Shown one piece after another: positions 47,681 through 59,084 of a DNA stretch of 64,000 bases (positions are counted from its first letter, which is position 1; every line of letters begins with the position of its first letter). The stretch lies in assembly GCF_000208745.1 (NCBI RefSeq), contig NC_030854.1, positions 8,210,658 through 8,274,657 of the forward strand, written 5' to 3'. The DNA is from Theobroma cacao (lineage: Eukaryota; Streptophyta; Magnoliopsida; Malvales; Malvaceae). Position numbers and translations under genes: made by a program. The notes beneath the pieces are model-generated. The model did no database searches. It saw only the letters and a list, made by a program, of their open reading frames with translations, and was not told the DNA's origin.

Positions 47681-50415
47681 TGTCACGACCCGGAACTCCC
47701 ATCGAGCCCGTGACAACCACCGCGAAGCCTCGACAGACATTCTTCCCCCGAATGCCCTTCGAGACCTCGCAAGGCTTTCGTACCAGTTTTTCCATTTTTC
47801 TCTCTTGTTTTCTTTTTTTTTTTTTTGAATAATAAAATAAACTAAAAATATTAATTAAAATAATCTATTTTAATGTAAAAATATATATATATATGTATAT
47901 TTTTGAAACATCAAAAAATTAATTTTCTGCACATAAAAATAAAATAAATTTATACATACTATAATATAGAAAACTAGAGTATGCAATTTAAATTACAATG
48001 ACACGTGAGCCCCCAAATAACTGAGAAGGTTTAAGTCTATAACCTTGCTTTCTAAGATGCAACTCCGAAATTTACTTCTCGATGCAATTGACAGTCTACT
48101 GCCTATTCTGAGCCTGAAAAATGTATAGGAAGAAGGGGTGAGATTATAAAATCCCAGTGAGTAGACAGACATCATCAAAATAATCTAAAGCCGAGTAATA
48201 GGAGACAATTAAAATAATTCATCTCAACCCATATAAATAATTGGATTTCATCTAATTACTCAACATGGCTTATGCACTTTTCAAAAACTTGGCCCTTGCC
48301 AAAAATCCATTCTCGGGGATACCTCGCGAAGGCATCTTACCGAGACCGCCAAGGCTGTTTATTGTCACACACACAAACACATTTCACCTCTGACAACACA
48401 GCCGTTCCTTGGCGTTGGCTGAGTCCCAATTTCACGTGGTGGCCAGCGTGAAGTGTACTCAAATCCTACCTCGGGAGTTATCCTACGCGCCTCTCCAATC
48501 GAGGTAAGCTCAATAATTGGGAACCGTGCCCCTCTAATTAGGCTGGCCCACGGAACCCCCGTCACTGCAGTGCCCACTTTATAATCCACCAACCAATAAA
48601 ATCACAATAGTATGACATGGCTCACTTAACACATTCAAGGCAAATCAAAGCAGTTCACATATTCTTTAAATCATAAAAATAACCAGTCATACCCACATTT
48701 ATCATAAGCCATTTAATGTAAAATCATGGATAAACAACACAATCATAGTATAGGTCTCCAATTACTCTATTTTTGAAATCATTATTAAATTTTCAAAAAT
48801 TTTATAAAATTATTTTATAAAATCCCATTTTACCATAAAACACAATAATTTTCCAATTAAACCATTTTTCCATAAAATCACACAATTAAATAAATCTACT
48901 CTAGATAATTAAGACGATAGTAAGTTTACTCACTGTACTAGGAGTAGATATACTCCTATTCTCGGTCCTCGGGTGTAGTCTTTTACCCGTATCAGATAGC
49001 TCACCACCTATCCACAATACATGACACAAAAAATTCAATAATTTGTGTCAAATCAATATATATTATTTCAGGCTCTTATCCATGCGTATGCACTAGATAG
49101 GGTGTGAAATGTTTGGACAATCGCTTAATCACAGTGTCTGACCTAACTCGCCTATACACGGTGTAAATTTCTAAAATCTCCAATTCAACTCCAATTCCAT
49201 CCATTTCAATTTCAATTATCCAATTATATCCACAATACCTCAATGACTGTGAATGTGGTCCAATTTATCAGTTCGGACCACAAATTACGCTTTTACCCCT
49301 AGTGGGTAAAAATTTCAATTTTTTTGCACCAAAAATTCCCATTTAATTTCCAACCTCATAATTCATCATTTTTCCATCTAATTCTCTTAAAATAAAGTCA
49401 ACCTCATCCTCACACACCATTGGCTAGATTCGGCCTAGAGAAATTCATGGAGAAAATGAATATTTTTCTTGTTGTTTTACTCATAAACATGCTAAACTAA
49501 CACTAAACACTAACATAGTTCAAAATCAAATTAATCTAACAACTTTCTCTCTCTAAACCCATATCATCAGATTTGAATCCATCATCAAAACACATAATTT
49601 AACCATGGAAAATAAGGAGAAATGCATGGAAATGATAAATCTTAAGCTAAGCTTGAAAAATCATACCTTTAAACACTTGATTCCTTGAAAAATCACACTT
49701 TTTCTTTGAATTTTCTCACTCTAGGGTTTGTTCTTATTTCTCTCTCTCTCCTGCTGGTTTTAGCTGACCTCCCAATGAAGAATTCTGAAATTTTCAAGCC
49801 TTTTAATAGTCTTAATAAAATATTATTATTTTATTTACCTTTTGAATATTTTATTATTTTATTTTTTCTAGCCATCTTTTTTGACTTTCTTTTTCTACCA
49901 CTCAATCCTCTTCACTTATCCATGTCTTCCATGAAATTTCTAGACTTTTTCAAAGTTTTGGTTAAGTAAATTTTTTAAAAATTACACTTTTGCCCCCGTA
50001 AAGTGAAAAATTACGTTTTTACCCCAAAAACTGAAAAATTGCCCATAGGCATATTTTTCAGCCCTTATACTCATACCTTTCTCCAATTTGTCAAATGTGA
50101 TCTAAATTCTCTCAAAATCTCAAAATTTATCCGTGGGTGGAAAAATTACGATTTTACCCCTAGATAGTGAAAATTCTGATTTGACTCCGAATTGATCCTC
50201 GAACTCCGAATTACCATTTTGAGTCATCCCTGAACTATGAAACTCTTAATTTCACCTTAAAATTCCTATTTGAACTAGTTCGAGGCTTAATCGACTCAAT
50301 AGTACAATTATGGGCAATATCGTCTTTTAACGATTTCTCGAACTTCCTAAATGTACAAACATTCTATCGAGCATGTGAATGACATTATAATTATTTTAGA
50401 AAGCAGGGTTTGACA
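47681..50415 (-). repeat. 5' LTR of the gag-only element, complete
   Basis: 2,735 bp, TGTCACGACC...TTTGACA; in element orientation TGTCAAACCC...GGTCGTGACA. It is the full-length reference for the solo LTR at 32,637-39,757. It contains an AT microsatellite at 47,881-47,900. Short open frames inside it recur in the partner LTR and are not genes. Confidence 0.9.
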
Positions 50416-51720
50416 AATTGTCATTGATTTCATATTTACTTTGTTCTTTTAATTAATATTTATTAATTTTCTTTTCTTCTTTGTTTCTCTTTCTTATTAT
50501 TTAAATATTGAAAACTTTTCCCAAGTTTTCCCAACACTTTTGTTGAAAGTTAAGGAAAGTCTTCCCAACTCAATGGTATTCAAGAAAATCACTTATTTCC
50601 TTCAAGAGGCTCCATCCTCGAATTAATTTGGTGTTTTTTTAAAAAAAATAAATTGAATCATTAATTTTTTTTTGTTTCATCTCTTCATTTCCCTTTTCTT
50701 TTATAATTTTATTGCCTTTTATCTCTTTTTGTATCAAATTTTTTTATGTTTCATATTTTTCCTAGTTATTCTTTTTATTCCTACTTATTTTACTTTTGAT
50801 TTTTATATCCTATTTTTTCACATTATTTTATCATATTTTCCTAAATTTTTTTTTAAATTAAACATTTGAACTTTTATGTCATAAGTATAGGAAAACCCTT
50901 GCTATTGGAAACTTCTTTAAATTCTTCAACACTTTTGGTCGAAAATTTTGAAATTTTCTTCATATAAGAATTTTCAAGAAAATTGTCAATTACAACGTCC
51001 ATAAAAATCCATCATTGTTTGATTAACAATTTACTTGCATAATTAAAATTAAATCCAGATGATGCAAGAAAATAAATACAGTGATGCAATTGGTAAACTA
51101 TTAACTATTTTAATTACAACAAATTTATTCTTTTGTACATTTTTTTTAATTATTTAGAAATAGTCTTCTTTGTAAAAATATTTTTTTTTTTAGATTTCTC
51201 CCCAACACTTTTGGTAAGTTCCCAAAGTTATTTTTACTTTTAAAAACTTTAAAAAAATTGCCACTTGAAACTTTGTAAAAATTTCATTTTAAGGTATTTT
51301 TCTAAATGATTCAATTTTTATTATTTATTAGATTATTATTTATGTTTTAGTATTATAATTATTATTGATAAATTTCATGAATTTAAAACATTTATATAAT
51401 TATAATTTGAATTAAAATTTGAAGAAGCACATAAAATAAATAAATAAATAGACAAAACAAAAAATTGGGTCAAGCGATAAAGCACAAGTGGGGCTAATGC
51501 TCATTTTGATTAATTTTAGGTCTTTGAGCTTGCAATAACAGGTGGGCCACGGGTTAAAATTGGGCTTGATCTTGGCTAATTAGTCCACTTCTTCCTTTCT
51601 CCCTTCTTTTTTTATCTTTCATCTTAGTTTCGGAATTCTATATAAACTCAATACTAACTTAACAATAGAGAAAGGGAGGGGAATGGTATTCTTCCTCTAT
51701 TATTACAAAAACATTTGTTC
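50416..51720. other. T-rich intergenic DNA, no gene seen
   Basis: Long T and AT tracts with several (A)n/(T)n runs and an AAAT microsatellite near 51,438-51,452. CCCAACACTTTTG-type phrases recur near 50,530, 50,925 and 51,200, suggesting an old repeat, but I cannot define units. Confidence 0.4.
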
Positions 51721-53000
51721 TCTCGTTTGGTTGTCTAATGCTTCAAAGAATATCTATTCTTTTGCAATAATTATTCCTCAAAATCAGTCAAAATCAAAGA
51801 ATAATTAATAACAACCTCTCTCGTAGTATAAACTATTCTATAGTTGAGGAATAGTTTTAAAAAATGATAAAAATCAAAATAACCTTTACAAGTTTAAAAA
51901 ATTACAATCTTACTTATATAAAAACATTCTTTTTTTCTCTCTCCGCTCATTCTCCCTTTATTCCTTGCCTTTCTCCTTCTCTCTAATTTTTAATTATATA
52001 TTATAAAAAATAACATTTTAAATTTTAAATTGAATTATACTTGTTAATATTTTAATCATAATAATATTTAAATTATAAATAAAATATTAATATTTTAAAA
52101 TATTCATGATTAAATTATAAGTCAAATATTTATGCATAAATGATCAATTAGTAATATTTTAAATTAATTATAAATTATTAATATTTGAAAATAAAATAAA
52201 AATAAAATTTTAAGTATATATTATAAAAATAATATTTAAATTTAAAAATTAATTAAATTATTAATATTTTAATCATAATAACATTTAAATTATAAATAAA
52301 ATATTAATATACCAATTATCAATTATTAATATTTTAAATTAATTGTAAATTATTAATATTTATAAAATAAAATAAAATACATTTTCATTATATATATTAT
52401 AAAATAATATTTTAAATTTAAAAATTAATTAAAATATTAATATTTTAATCATAATAACATTTAAATTATAAATAAAATCTTAATATTTAAATTATCATTT
52501 ATTAATATTTTAAATTGATTATAAATTATTAATATTTTTAAAAATAATAAAAATAAAATTTAAATTATATATTAGAAAATATAATATTTTAAATGTAAAA
52601 ATTAATTAAAATTATTAATATTTTAATCATAATAAATTTAAGTTATAAATAAAATATTAATATTTTAAAAATATTGATGATTAAATTGTAAATAAAATAT
52701 TAATATTTAAATGATCAATTCTTAATATTTTAAATTAATTATAAATTAATAATATTGAAAAAATAAAATAAAATTATATTATATTATATTGTAATAAAAG
52801 ATATTTTTTTATTTTTTTCCTTGTTATTCCAATATTACTTTTACCAACTAAATATTATGATAAGTTATAATAACAATTCTTACCTTATTCTATTTTGTCA
52901 ACTAAATTGCATAATAATATTTTCATTTTATTTCTACTTTATTCTATTCTCACAGAATATCTATTTTATTCCATTCCATTCTATCCCATGATCTAAACAG
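51721..53000. mobile_element. Possible MITE-like element enclosing an AT-rich array
   Basis: The left end CGTTTGGTTGTCTAATGC...AAAGAATATCTATTC and the right end (reverse complement of CAGAATATCTATTTTATTCC...ATCTAAACAG) share GAATAxxTATTC-type text in inverted orientation. CGTTTGGTT-type ends occur in several plant MITE families. Target duplication is not seen, so this is tentative. Confidence 0.25.
52001..52788. repeat. AT-rich tandem array, four units of 220, 176, 175 and 217 bp
   Basis: Unit starts (TATATTATAAAA-type) fall at 52001, 52221, 52397, 52572 and 52789. Each unit contains TTAATATTTTAATCATAATA, then TTTAAATTATAAATAAAAT and TAATATTTTAAATTAATTATAAATTA. Units 1 and 4 carry an extra block of about 40 bp (TTTTAAAATATTCATGATTAAATTATAA-like) that units 2 and 3 lack. 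GC is very low. Confidence 0.8.
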
Positions 53001-56000
53001 ATTTTTAGTTCTTTCATTTAAACTATTTCAAAGACCTTTAAACTTATTTGAACATTTGAAAAATGATTTTTTTAACTTGTTTGTTATTTCAAAACTTGGA
53101 ATCAAATTGGCACGTTAAATATAATGTGATGAAACATCAAATATTGACTATCAAATCTTTTTTGTTAACAAACAAAAGTACACGACTATTGTTGAACTAT
53201 TTCTGCTTCTATTGTGTTTTATTATATATATATATATATATATGTTTATATATGTTTGGGAATTTCAACACCTCAATCACCCTAAAAAGCGCCTCCCAGA
53301 TTATTGTTTGTCGTGCGCCAAGAATCGTTTATGAAAGAAAAGAAAGAAGCCCTTAATGCGAAGAACCTTCTTCGTTATCTTGCTATGTGGCACAAACTTG
53401 GCTACAAAAAACTAAAGCCGAGTCAGGCATAGTAACTTCAAGCCGTGGAAGTGGCGTTGGACCCAGTCAGATGTTCAATAGTAAGGTCTTGAGTCCAAAT
53501 ACTATTAATCTAATAAATTTTTAGATTTAAATTAAATAATTTTTAAAAATTTAAAATATAATTATGAGTAATAATCGATTTAAATTTTTATGAATTTTAT
53601 TTATATTTTTATTCGATATAAGATGAAAACATTACAATACTTAAAGTAAAACATCCAATGTATAAAAAATATGAGCCATTAGATCTTTGATTTTTGTGAT
53701 TGATTGCGTATTGATCAACGAGGTCGCATTTTGTAAATCATCTAAAATGTACATTGTTGACATGAGCAGCTCTTGTGCATCCCTAGCATTGAGCTATTTT
53801 TAGTGTTGAACTCATTTAAACTATGGATCCAATGGCTAATTTTCAATAACATCCCAAGGCTAAATTGAAAAATAAGTAGGCCTTTTTCACTTCAGTAATA
53901 TGATTCTGTATTGTTGGACAGACCGATTACATGGAACGCAGTTCAGTTTACCGTACTTAACATGGAAAATCTATCTAATCCAGAAAGAAAAGTTCGCAAC
54001 GGCACTTTGCAGGAGAAGTGAGTATACAATAGTTCCAAAACAAAAAACAATGCAACTGCTGGAGCATGTGTAGCAAGTGAACATGTTTGTATCGTGCCTT
54101 AGCCAAGTCTGTGCTGAAAGACAAGATCGTTACTTGTCATGTTGTTTGAGTTTGTGTTTTATAGGCGCAATATGACATAAAGTTCCCCTATCTTGGTTTC
54201 TCCAGTCACGAGTCATGAGAGCGACATCACCCTCACCCTCGCTGTCCAATATTAAATTCACGTGCCTGGTTTCTCATTATATTCGTTGATTGGATGCCAA
54301 TGCCATTCCATCCCGATCTCAACTCAAGCCTGCTTTTGCCTAGTGATGGGCTTTTTCTACCCCACCACTAGATGGGTCTCAATATCATTTTGAGTCACTA
54401 AACTTTTCCTTTCGATTTATTGCATCATCCTTGCCTAGGAATTTTGGGAGTGAGAGGGAAGAAGAGGGCAAGTGTCAACTAAATTTAGATTTCAAATTGA
54501 TAAATTTTTTAAGTTTCCAAATAAAAGTTAAAATTGAAGACTTTCAACCTTTGGTGAGATCTTTTAGTCACCATTCATAAACCCAAATTAAGAAAAAGAT
54601 GGTTAGAAAGTCATGTTCATGATGATTTTTTATACACAAAATTCAAGGTACGTAAATTGTTTAATTTTCAAGGTCAAGACGTGGTATAAAAGTTATCAAT
54701 AAATCTCAAATTCAATATCACATATTGAAACAGACAATTTACTAATTGAGCCAATACTTAACAAGGAAGTAATCTTGTATACGAAAGAGTCGAGGCTTGA
54801 TGGGTGAAAGGCAAAACGTGTTTGAGCAAAAGAAAAAAACGTGATGTTCCTATAATTGATGCGCTGGCGTGAATGGCCACTGTTAGGCTTAAATTATTCT
54901 ACTTTGTGTCTCATTGGACACGTTTGGGAACGAAAAAAGGTCCGCTCCCACACCAACGGTCCCATGGAAGCTGCGTCAACGCCTTCAACGGCTAATAAAA
55001 GTTTTCTTTGGCAGTTTTAACTTCACCGATGGGCAACCAATTTCCCCATTACAATTATAGCTTTCAAAGCTCCATTTCAATCAACAGTAACTATCAGTTT
55101 GCCCCACCCTCCCTCATTGTAAGTGGACAAAATTACAAAACCAACACCTTTCAGAATGGAAAGAAACAATTCAAGGTAGAAAAAAACACCCATTAATTTT
55201 ATTGGGTAAATTACGAGTAAATTTAACAAATTAAAACCAATGTGATTGGCCTAGTTTCCTTTCTAGTGCAAACTTAAATGAATATTATTAAACAGTTTCC
55301 TCATGCATGTTTGTGCATAAAAGGAAAATCAAGGTATAACCTTTGTGGTGGTTTCATTTTGGTATAATCTTTAAAATGTTTTTGTAATATTTAAAAAAAT
55401 TCAAATAATTTCTTATTCTTCTTTTGCCTTCAATCAAGTTTTTCTATTTTTATTTTAAGTCAATTAAGTCTTTATCATTAATTATTGACTAATTATCATC
55501 AGTCAAAATATCATCTATAATTTTTATACTCACGTCTTGTTGAAATGAAGAGTGAAAAATACTATATGATCATATCGTTATACCACATTATTATGCCATG
55601 TCGTTATTTATTATGACATATTAGCACGGGATATCAGTGTTAAGTAGTATAAAATGGTAAAATAGTATTTTGACTAATAACAATAAGTCAATTATTAATT
55701 ATAAAAGTTTATTTGATTTTAAAATATAAAAATAAATTTTTAATTAAATATAATAAAAAAAATAAGAACTTATTTAACTTTTTTAAATAGTTTAAGAATT
55801 TTTTTATATATTACACCTTTCATTTTTAACTCAACTTAAAAGATACTTTAAATGCACTTAGTAGGTACTAGTACTTAACAAAACGATTTAATATTAATAG
55901 AGAGCATGCTTTTCACAACAACTCTTTTTTAAAATTAACAATCAATTGCGCAAAATACCTTTGATTTGATCACCTATAGATAGTTTAGGTTCCACCAAAT

Positions 56001-57340
56001 TTTACACTAATTAATCTAACATCTATGAATGATTAAGAACTCATAGTGCAAAAATTGTAATCATAATAAACAATAGGACTCACTGCGTATAAATTATATG
56101 TAAATATCATACAAGAAAACAAAAATCATTCATTTGGTGTAAAACTTCATGATTATAAAAGTACCTTAAAATAGTTTTAGGTAAATTCGGTAATACTATT
56201 TTGTTTTTTTTGGTATCAAGCATTCAACCTTTTCCATATAGATAAATTCTAATATGCAAAATTTGTCTTATGCATTAAAAACGATTGCCAATTTTTTCTG
56301 CTCCTTAAATGAAATCAACTTTTTGTGTGGAAATGAACGATGACAACGAAATCACAAAGGACAATAATAATTTCATTCATTGAATTGTACACGATGGTGA
56401 ACTTGGAACTTTTTCGTTTACATGAATCAAGAGATTATATAATGAGAATAAACTCTCCTTTGCTTTCCTTCCACCAATTTAAGCTTATGTCAAGACTTTT
56501 AACTTAGAATTTTTATGAAATTTTATTTTATTACTCTGTTTGTAATGAAAGGAAGAGAGGGAAAGGAAAGGGGACTGAAAGAGAAGGAAGGGTTGAAGCC
56601 TGAAGGAGAAGTGATGCAACATACATATTTTTACTATTTGGAAAACATTTAACAAGAGATTGAGAGTTACACATATTTGTTTCTCTAAAATTCTCTATTT
56701 TTTTAATAATGGAAAACACTTAAAAAAAAGTATTCGAAATCAATTCTTTAACTATATTAATACACTCTATTATTAATCTAAATGTTCAAAGTGAAATATT
56801 AGAAATATTTGAAGTGAAGAAATTTTTTTTATTAAATAATAAAACTGCTTTTATTTTAATATCTTTAACTTATAAATGAAATAATCATTAAAACTATGTT
56901 AACAAGTGATCATTTTCTTCCTTTAAGATTTGGACTATAATTTTCTTTGAAAATTAGAATTGGACCACAATTACCCTTTCTCTTTTTCCTCTTCTTTGTT
57001 TAAGTTAATCTAAACAAGGGAAATCATATTCATTCATTCTCCTCCTTTTTTCCCCTTCCTTTCCTTCCCCTCCTAATTTATAATCTTTTCGGTTTATTTT
57101 ATAAATGAAAGAGCGTTGATCATGCATGTTTCTTGTAACATGATCAATTGCATACAAATTATTATCTCTTTGTAGAAAAAGAAACACAAAAAGAAAGAAC
57201 AATAAGCTGATTTAATTAATTAATTAATTAATTTGTCATAATGCTGGTGGTATACGTGATAATTCTTTGCTTTTACAATGGCAAAAAGGTATCACCGAAA
57301 TCGAACATGATTCCTCTGTCCAGCTGTCTACGTTGCTATT
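53001..57340. other. Intergenic DNA upstream of the protease gene, no gene supported
   Basis: Only short unsupported frames. A TA microsatellite lies at 53,222-53,243 and a TTAA repeat at 57,211-57,233. Patches with more balanced composition (53,280-53,480 and 54,870-55,000) show no recognisable exon. Confidence 0.45.
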
Positions 57341-57355
57341 GTCTTCTTTTCTCTC

Positions 57356-57362
57356 TATAAAG
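57356..57362 (+). promoter_or_regulatory. TATA box of the aspartic protease gene
   Basis: TATAAAG preceded by a CT-rich run, 125 bp before the start codon. It implies a transcription start near 57,385-57,390 and a leader of about 100 nt ending in an A-rich stretch before ATGGCT. Confidence 0.6.
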
Positions 57363-57486
57363 TGTAAACAAATAAGAAATGAAAGAATGCCCAACCACCA
57401 TTCCACTTGTCCATTTCACTTTAGAAGAATACTTTAAAAGTAAAAAAACAGAGCAAAAACAGAGAAACTAAATAAAAAAAAAATCC

Positions 57487-58903
57487 ATGGCTTCTTTTCT
57501 CCTCCTCTCTTTCTTCTCTTCTCTTCTCATCTCCACTACATTAACAGTCACCACCACCGCCACCGCTTCCACCACCATTAAAATCTCCCTCTCTCCTTTC
57601 CCCACCCCCTTCCTTCGATGCATACCAAATTCTCAACAACTTAGCTACTTCTTCGGTCTCAAGAGCCCACCACCTCAAACAACCCACCCACAAAATCAAA
57701 GCCAAAGCCAACACCACCTCTTCTCTACTCAAGACCCCACTTTTTCCTCACAGCTATGGCGGCTACACGATCTCTCTCGGCATTGGAACTCCGCCTCAAA
57801 TTCTCACTTTCATCATGGACACTGGCAGCAGCCTTTCCTGGTTTCCTTGCACCTCTCGTTACATTTGTTCCCAATGCGCATTCCCTAACGTCGACCCAAA
57901 AAAAATCCCCACCTTTTCCCCAAAACTTTCATCTTCCAAAGCGCTTGTAGGTTGCAAGAACCCCAAGTGTCGTTGGCTCTTTGGTCCCGATGTTGAGTCT
58001 CGTTGCCAAGACTGTGAACCGACATCCAAAAATTGTACTCAAAATTGCCCTCCTTACATAATTCAATACGGTTTAGGTTCCACTGGTGGACTTCTATTAG
58101 TAGAAAACCTTGTGTTTTCTCAGAAAACTTTCCAAGATTTCCTTGTTGGATGCTCCATTTTCTCTAACCGACAACCCGCTGGCATAGTTGGGTTCGGTCG
58201 GAGGCCCGAGTCTTTACCATCCCAATTAGGAGTGAAGAAATTCTCTTACTGTCTCGTTTCTCGCCGGTTTGATGACACAGGCGTCAGCAGCAACATGTTG
58301 TTGGAAACCGCGTCGGGTTCGGGTGATGCCAAGACAAAGGGTCTTAGCTACACACCATTTTACAAGAATCAATTTGCCTCACACCCGATTTTTCAAGAAT
58401 TTTACTACGTAACTATACGTAAAATTCTTGTTGGGGATAAGCACGTGAAAGTTCCGTATAAATATTTGGTCCCGGGACCAGACGGGAATGGAGGCACTAT
58501 CGTGGACTCAGGGTCAACGTTCACTTTCATGGAAAGAGCAGTGTTTGAGCTGGTCTCAAAAGAGTTCGAGAAGCAAATGGGAAATTATAGTAGAGCACGT
58601 GAAGTGGAAAACAAATCCGGCCTAGCCCCCTGCGTCAATATTTCAGGCCATAAGTCAATCAGTTTCCCAGAATTGATTTTCCAATTCAAAGGAGGGGCCA
58701 AAATGGCATTGCCTTTGGCTAATTATTTCTCATTCCTTGATGTTAATGTTGTTTGCTTGATGGTTGTTACCGATAATATTATCGGTCAAGGTGTCAGCGG
58801 CGGGCCAGCGATTATTCTAGGGAACTTTCAGCAGCAGAATTATTACATTGAATATGATTTGGCAAATGAGAGTTTTGGGTTTGCTAAACAAAGCTGTGTA
58901 TGA
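57487..58903 (+). CDS. Nepenthesin-type aspartic protease (A1 family), single exon, one apparent frameshift
   Basis: Predicted secreted or vacuolar pepsin-like endopeptidase. It starts ATGGCT in good plant context; residues 1-22 form a hydrophobic signal peptide (FLLLSFFSSLLISTTL). The first 40 codons are in one frame, and everything from about 57,610 is in the next: SFDAYQILNNLATSSVSRAHH, PLFPHSYGGYTISLGIGTPPQ, catalytic DTGS at 57818-57829, flap QYGLGSTGG, second catalytic DSGS at 58505-58516, and C-terminal ILGNFQQQNYYIEYDLA...GFAKQSC. A Cys-rich segment after the first site (CSQC, CKNPKC, CQDCEPTSKNCTQNC) marks the nepenthesin class; there is no plant-specific saposin insert. Length 1,417 bp is one base over a multiple of three, consistent with one extra C in the CCCCC run at 57605-57609. 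That could be an assembly error or a recent lesion. Confidence 0.9.
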
Positions 58904-59073
58904 GCTGCAATTTGTTTTTCGACCATGAAGCTGAAGGTCTTTTTTTGTTTTAATTATTATTATTATTATTTTTTTTTTTATTTTAATGGAACTGTAACAA
59001 AAGAGTTATACGCTTTTTCGCTGTCAGTGTTAAAGAAAAGGTAAACACTTGATATCATTGAAATGAAGTTTAT

Positions 59074-59083
59074 AATAAATAAA
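59074..59083 (+). terminator. Poly(A) signals of the protease gene
   Basis: Overlapping AATAAA hexamers at 59074 and 59078, 171-175 bp after the stop codon and preceded by a T-rich upstream element (58,935-58,985). Confidence 0.6.
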
Positions 59084-59084
59084 A

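Larger units (their letters stand above)
43341..50415 (-). mobile_element. Gag-only Ty3-gypsy element (TR-GAG-like)
   Basis: Two long direct repeats flank a 2.04-kb interior. The right repeat (47681-50415, the 5' LTR in element orientation) is complete, TGTCACGACC...GTTTGACA. Beside it at 47662-47673 is GCTCTGATACCA, a perfect 12/12 complement of the tRNA-iMet primer site. Beside the left repeat at 45648-45656 lies the polypurine tract (CCCCCCTTA on the plus strand). The interior holds one intact gag and no pol at all. LTRs differ by roughly 2-4% where I compared them, so insertion is recent on the scale of this window. The left LTR lacks its outer 434 bp. Confidence 0.85.

Noticed and set aside
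43591..48592. Pair of near-identical 74-75 codon minus-strand frames (MDYKVGTAVTGVPW and MVDYKVGTAVTGVPW)
   Set aside because: They sit at the same place in both LTRs of the gag-only element; long-LTR chance frames duplicated with the LTR.
44954..49969. Plus-strand 80- and 94-codon frames with hydrophobic N-termini
   Set aside because: Also matched positions in the two LTRs, antisense to the element; no coding evidence.
50672..50869. 65-codon plus-strand hydrophobic frame
   Set aside because: Product of a T-rich tract.
57541..57950. Additional frames over the protease 5' end on both strands
   Set aside because: Shadows of the protease coding sequence; the domain-bearing frame is clear.
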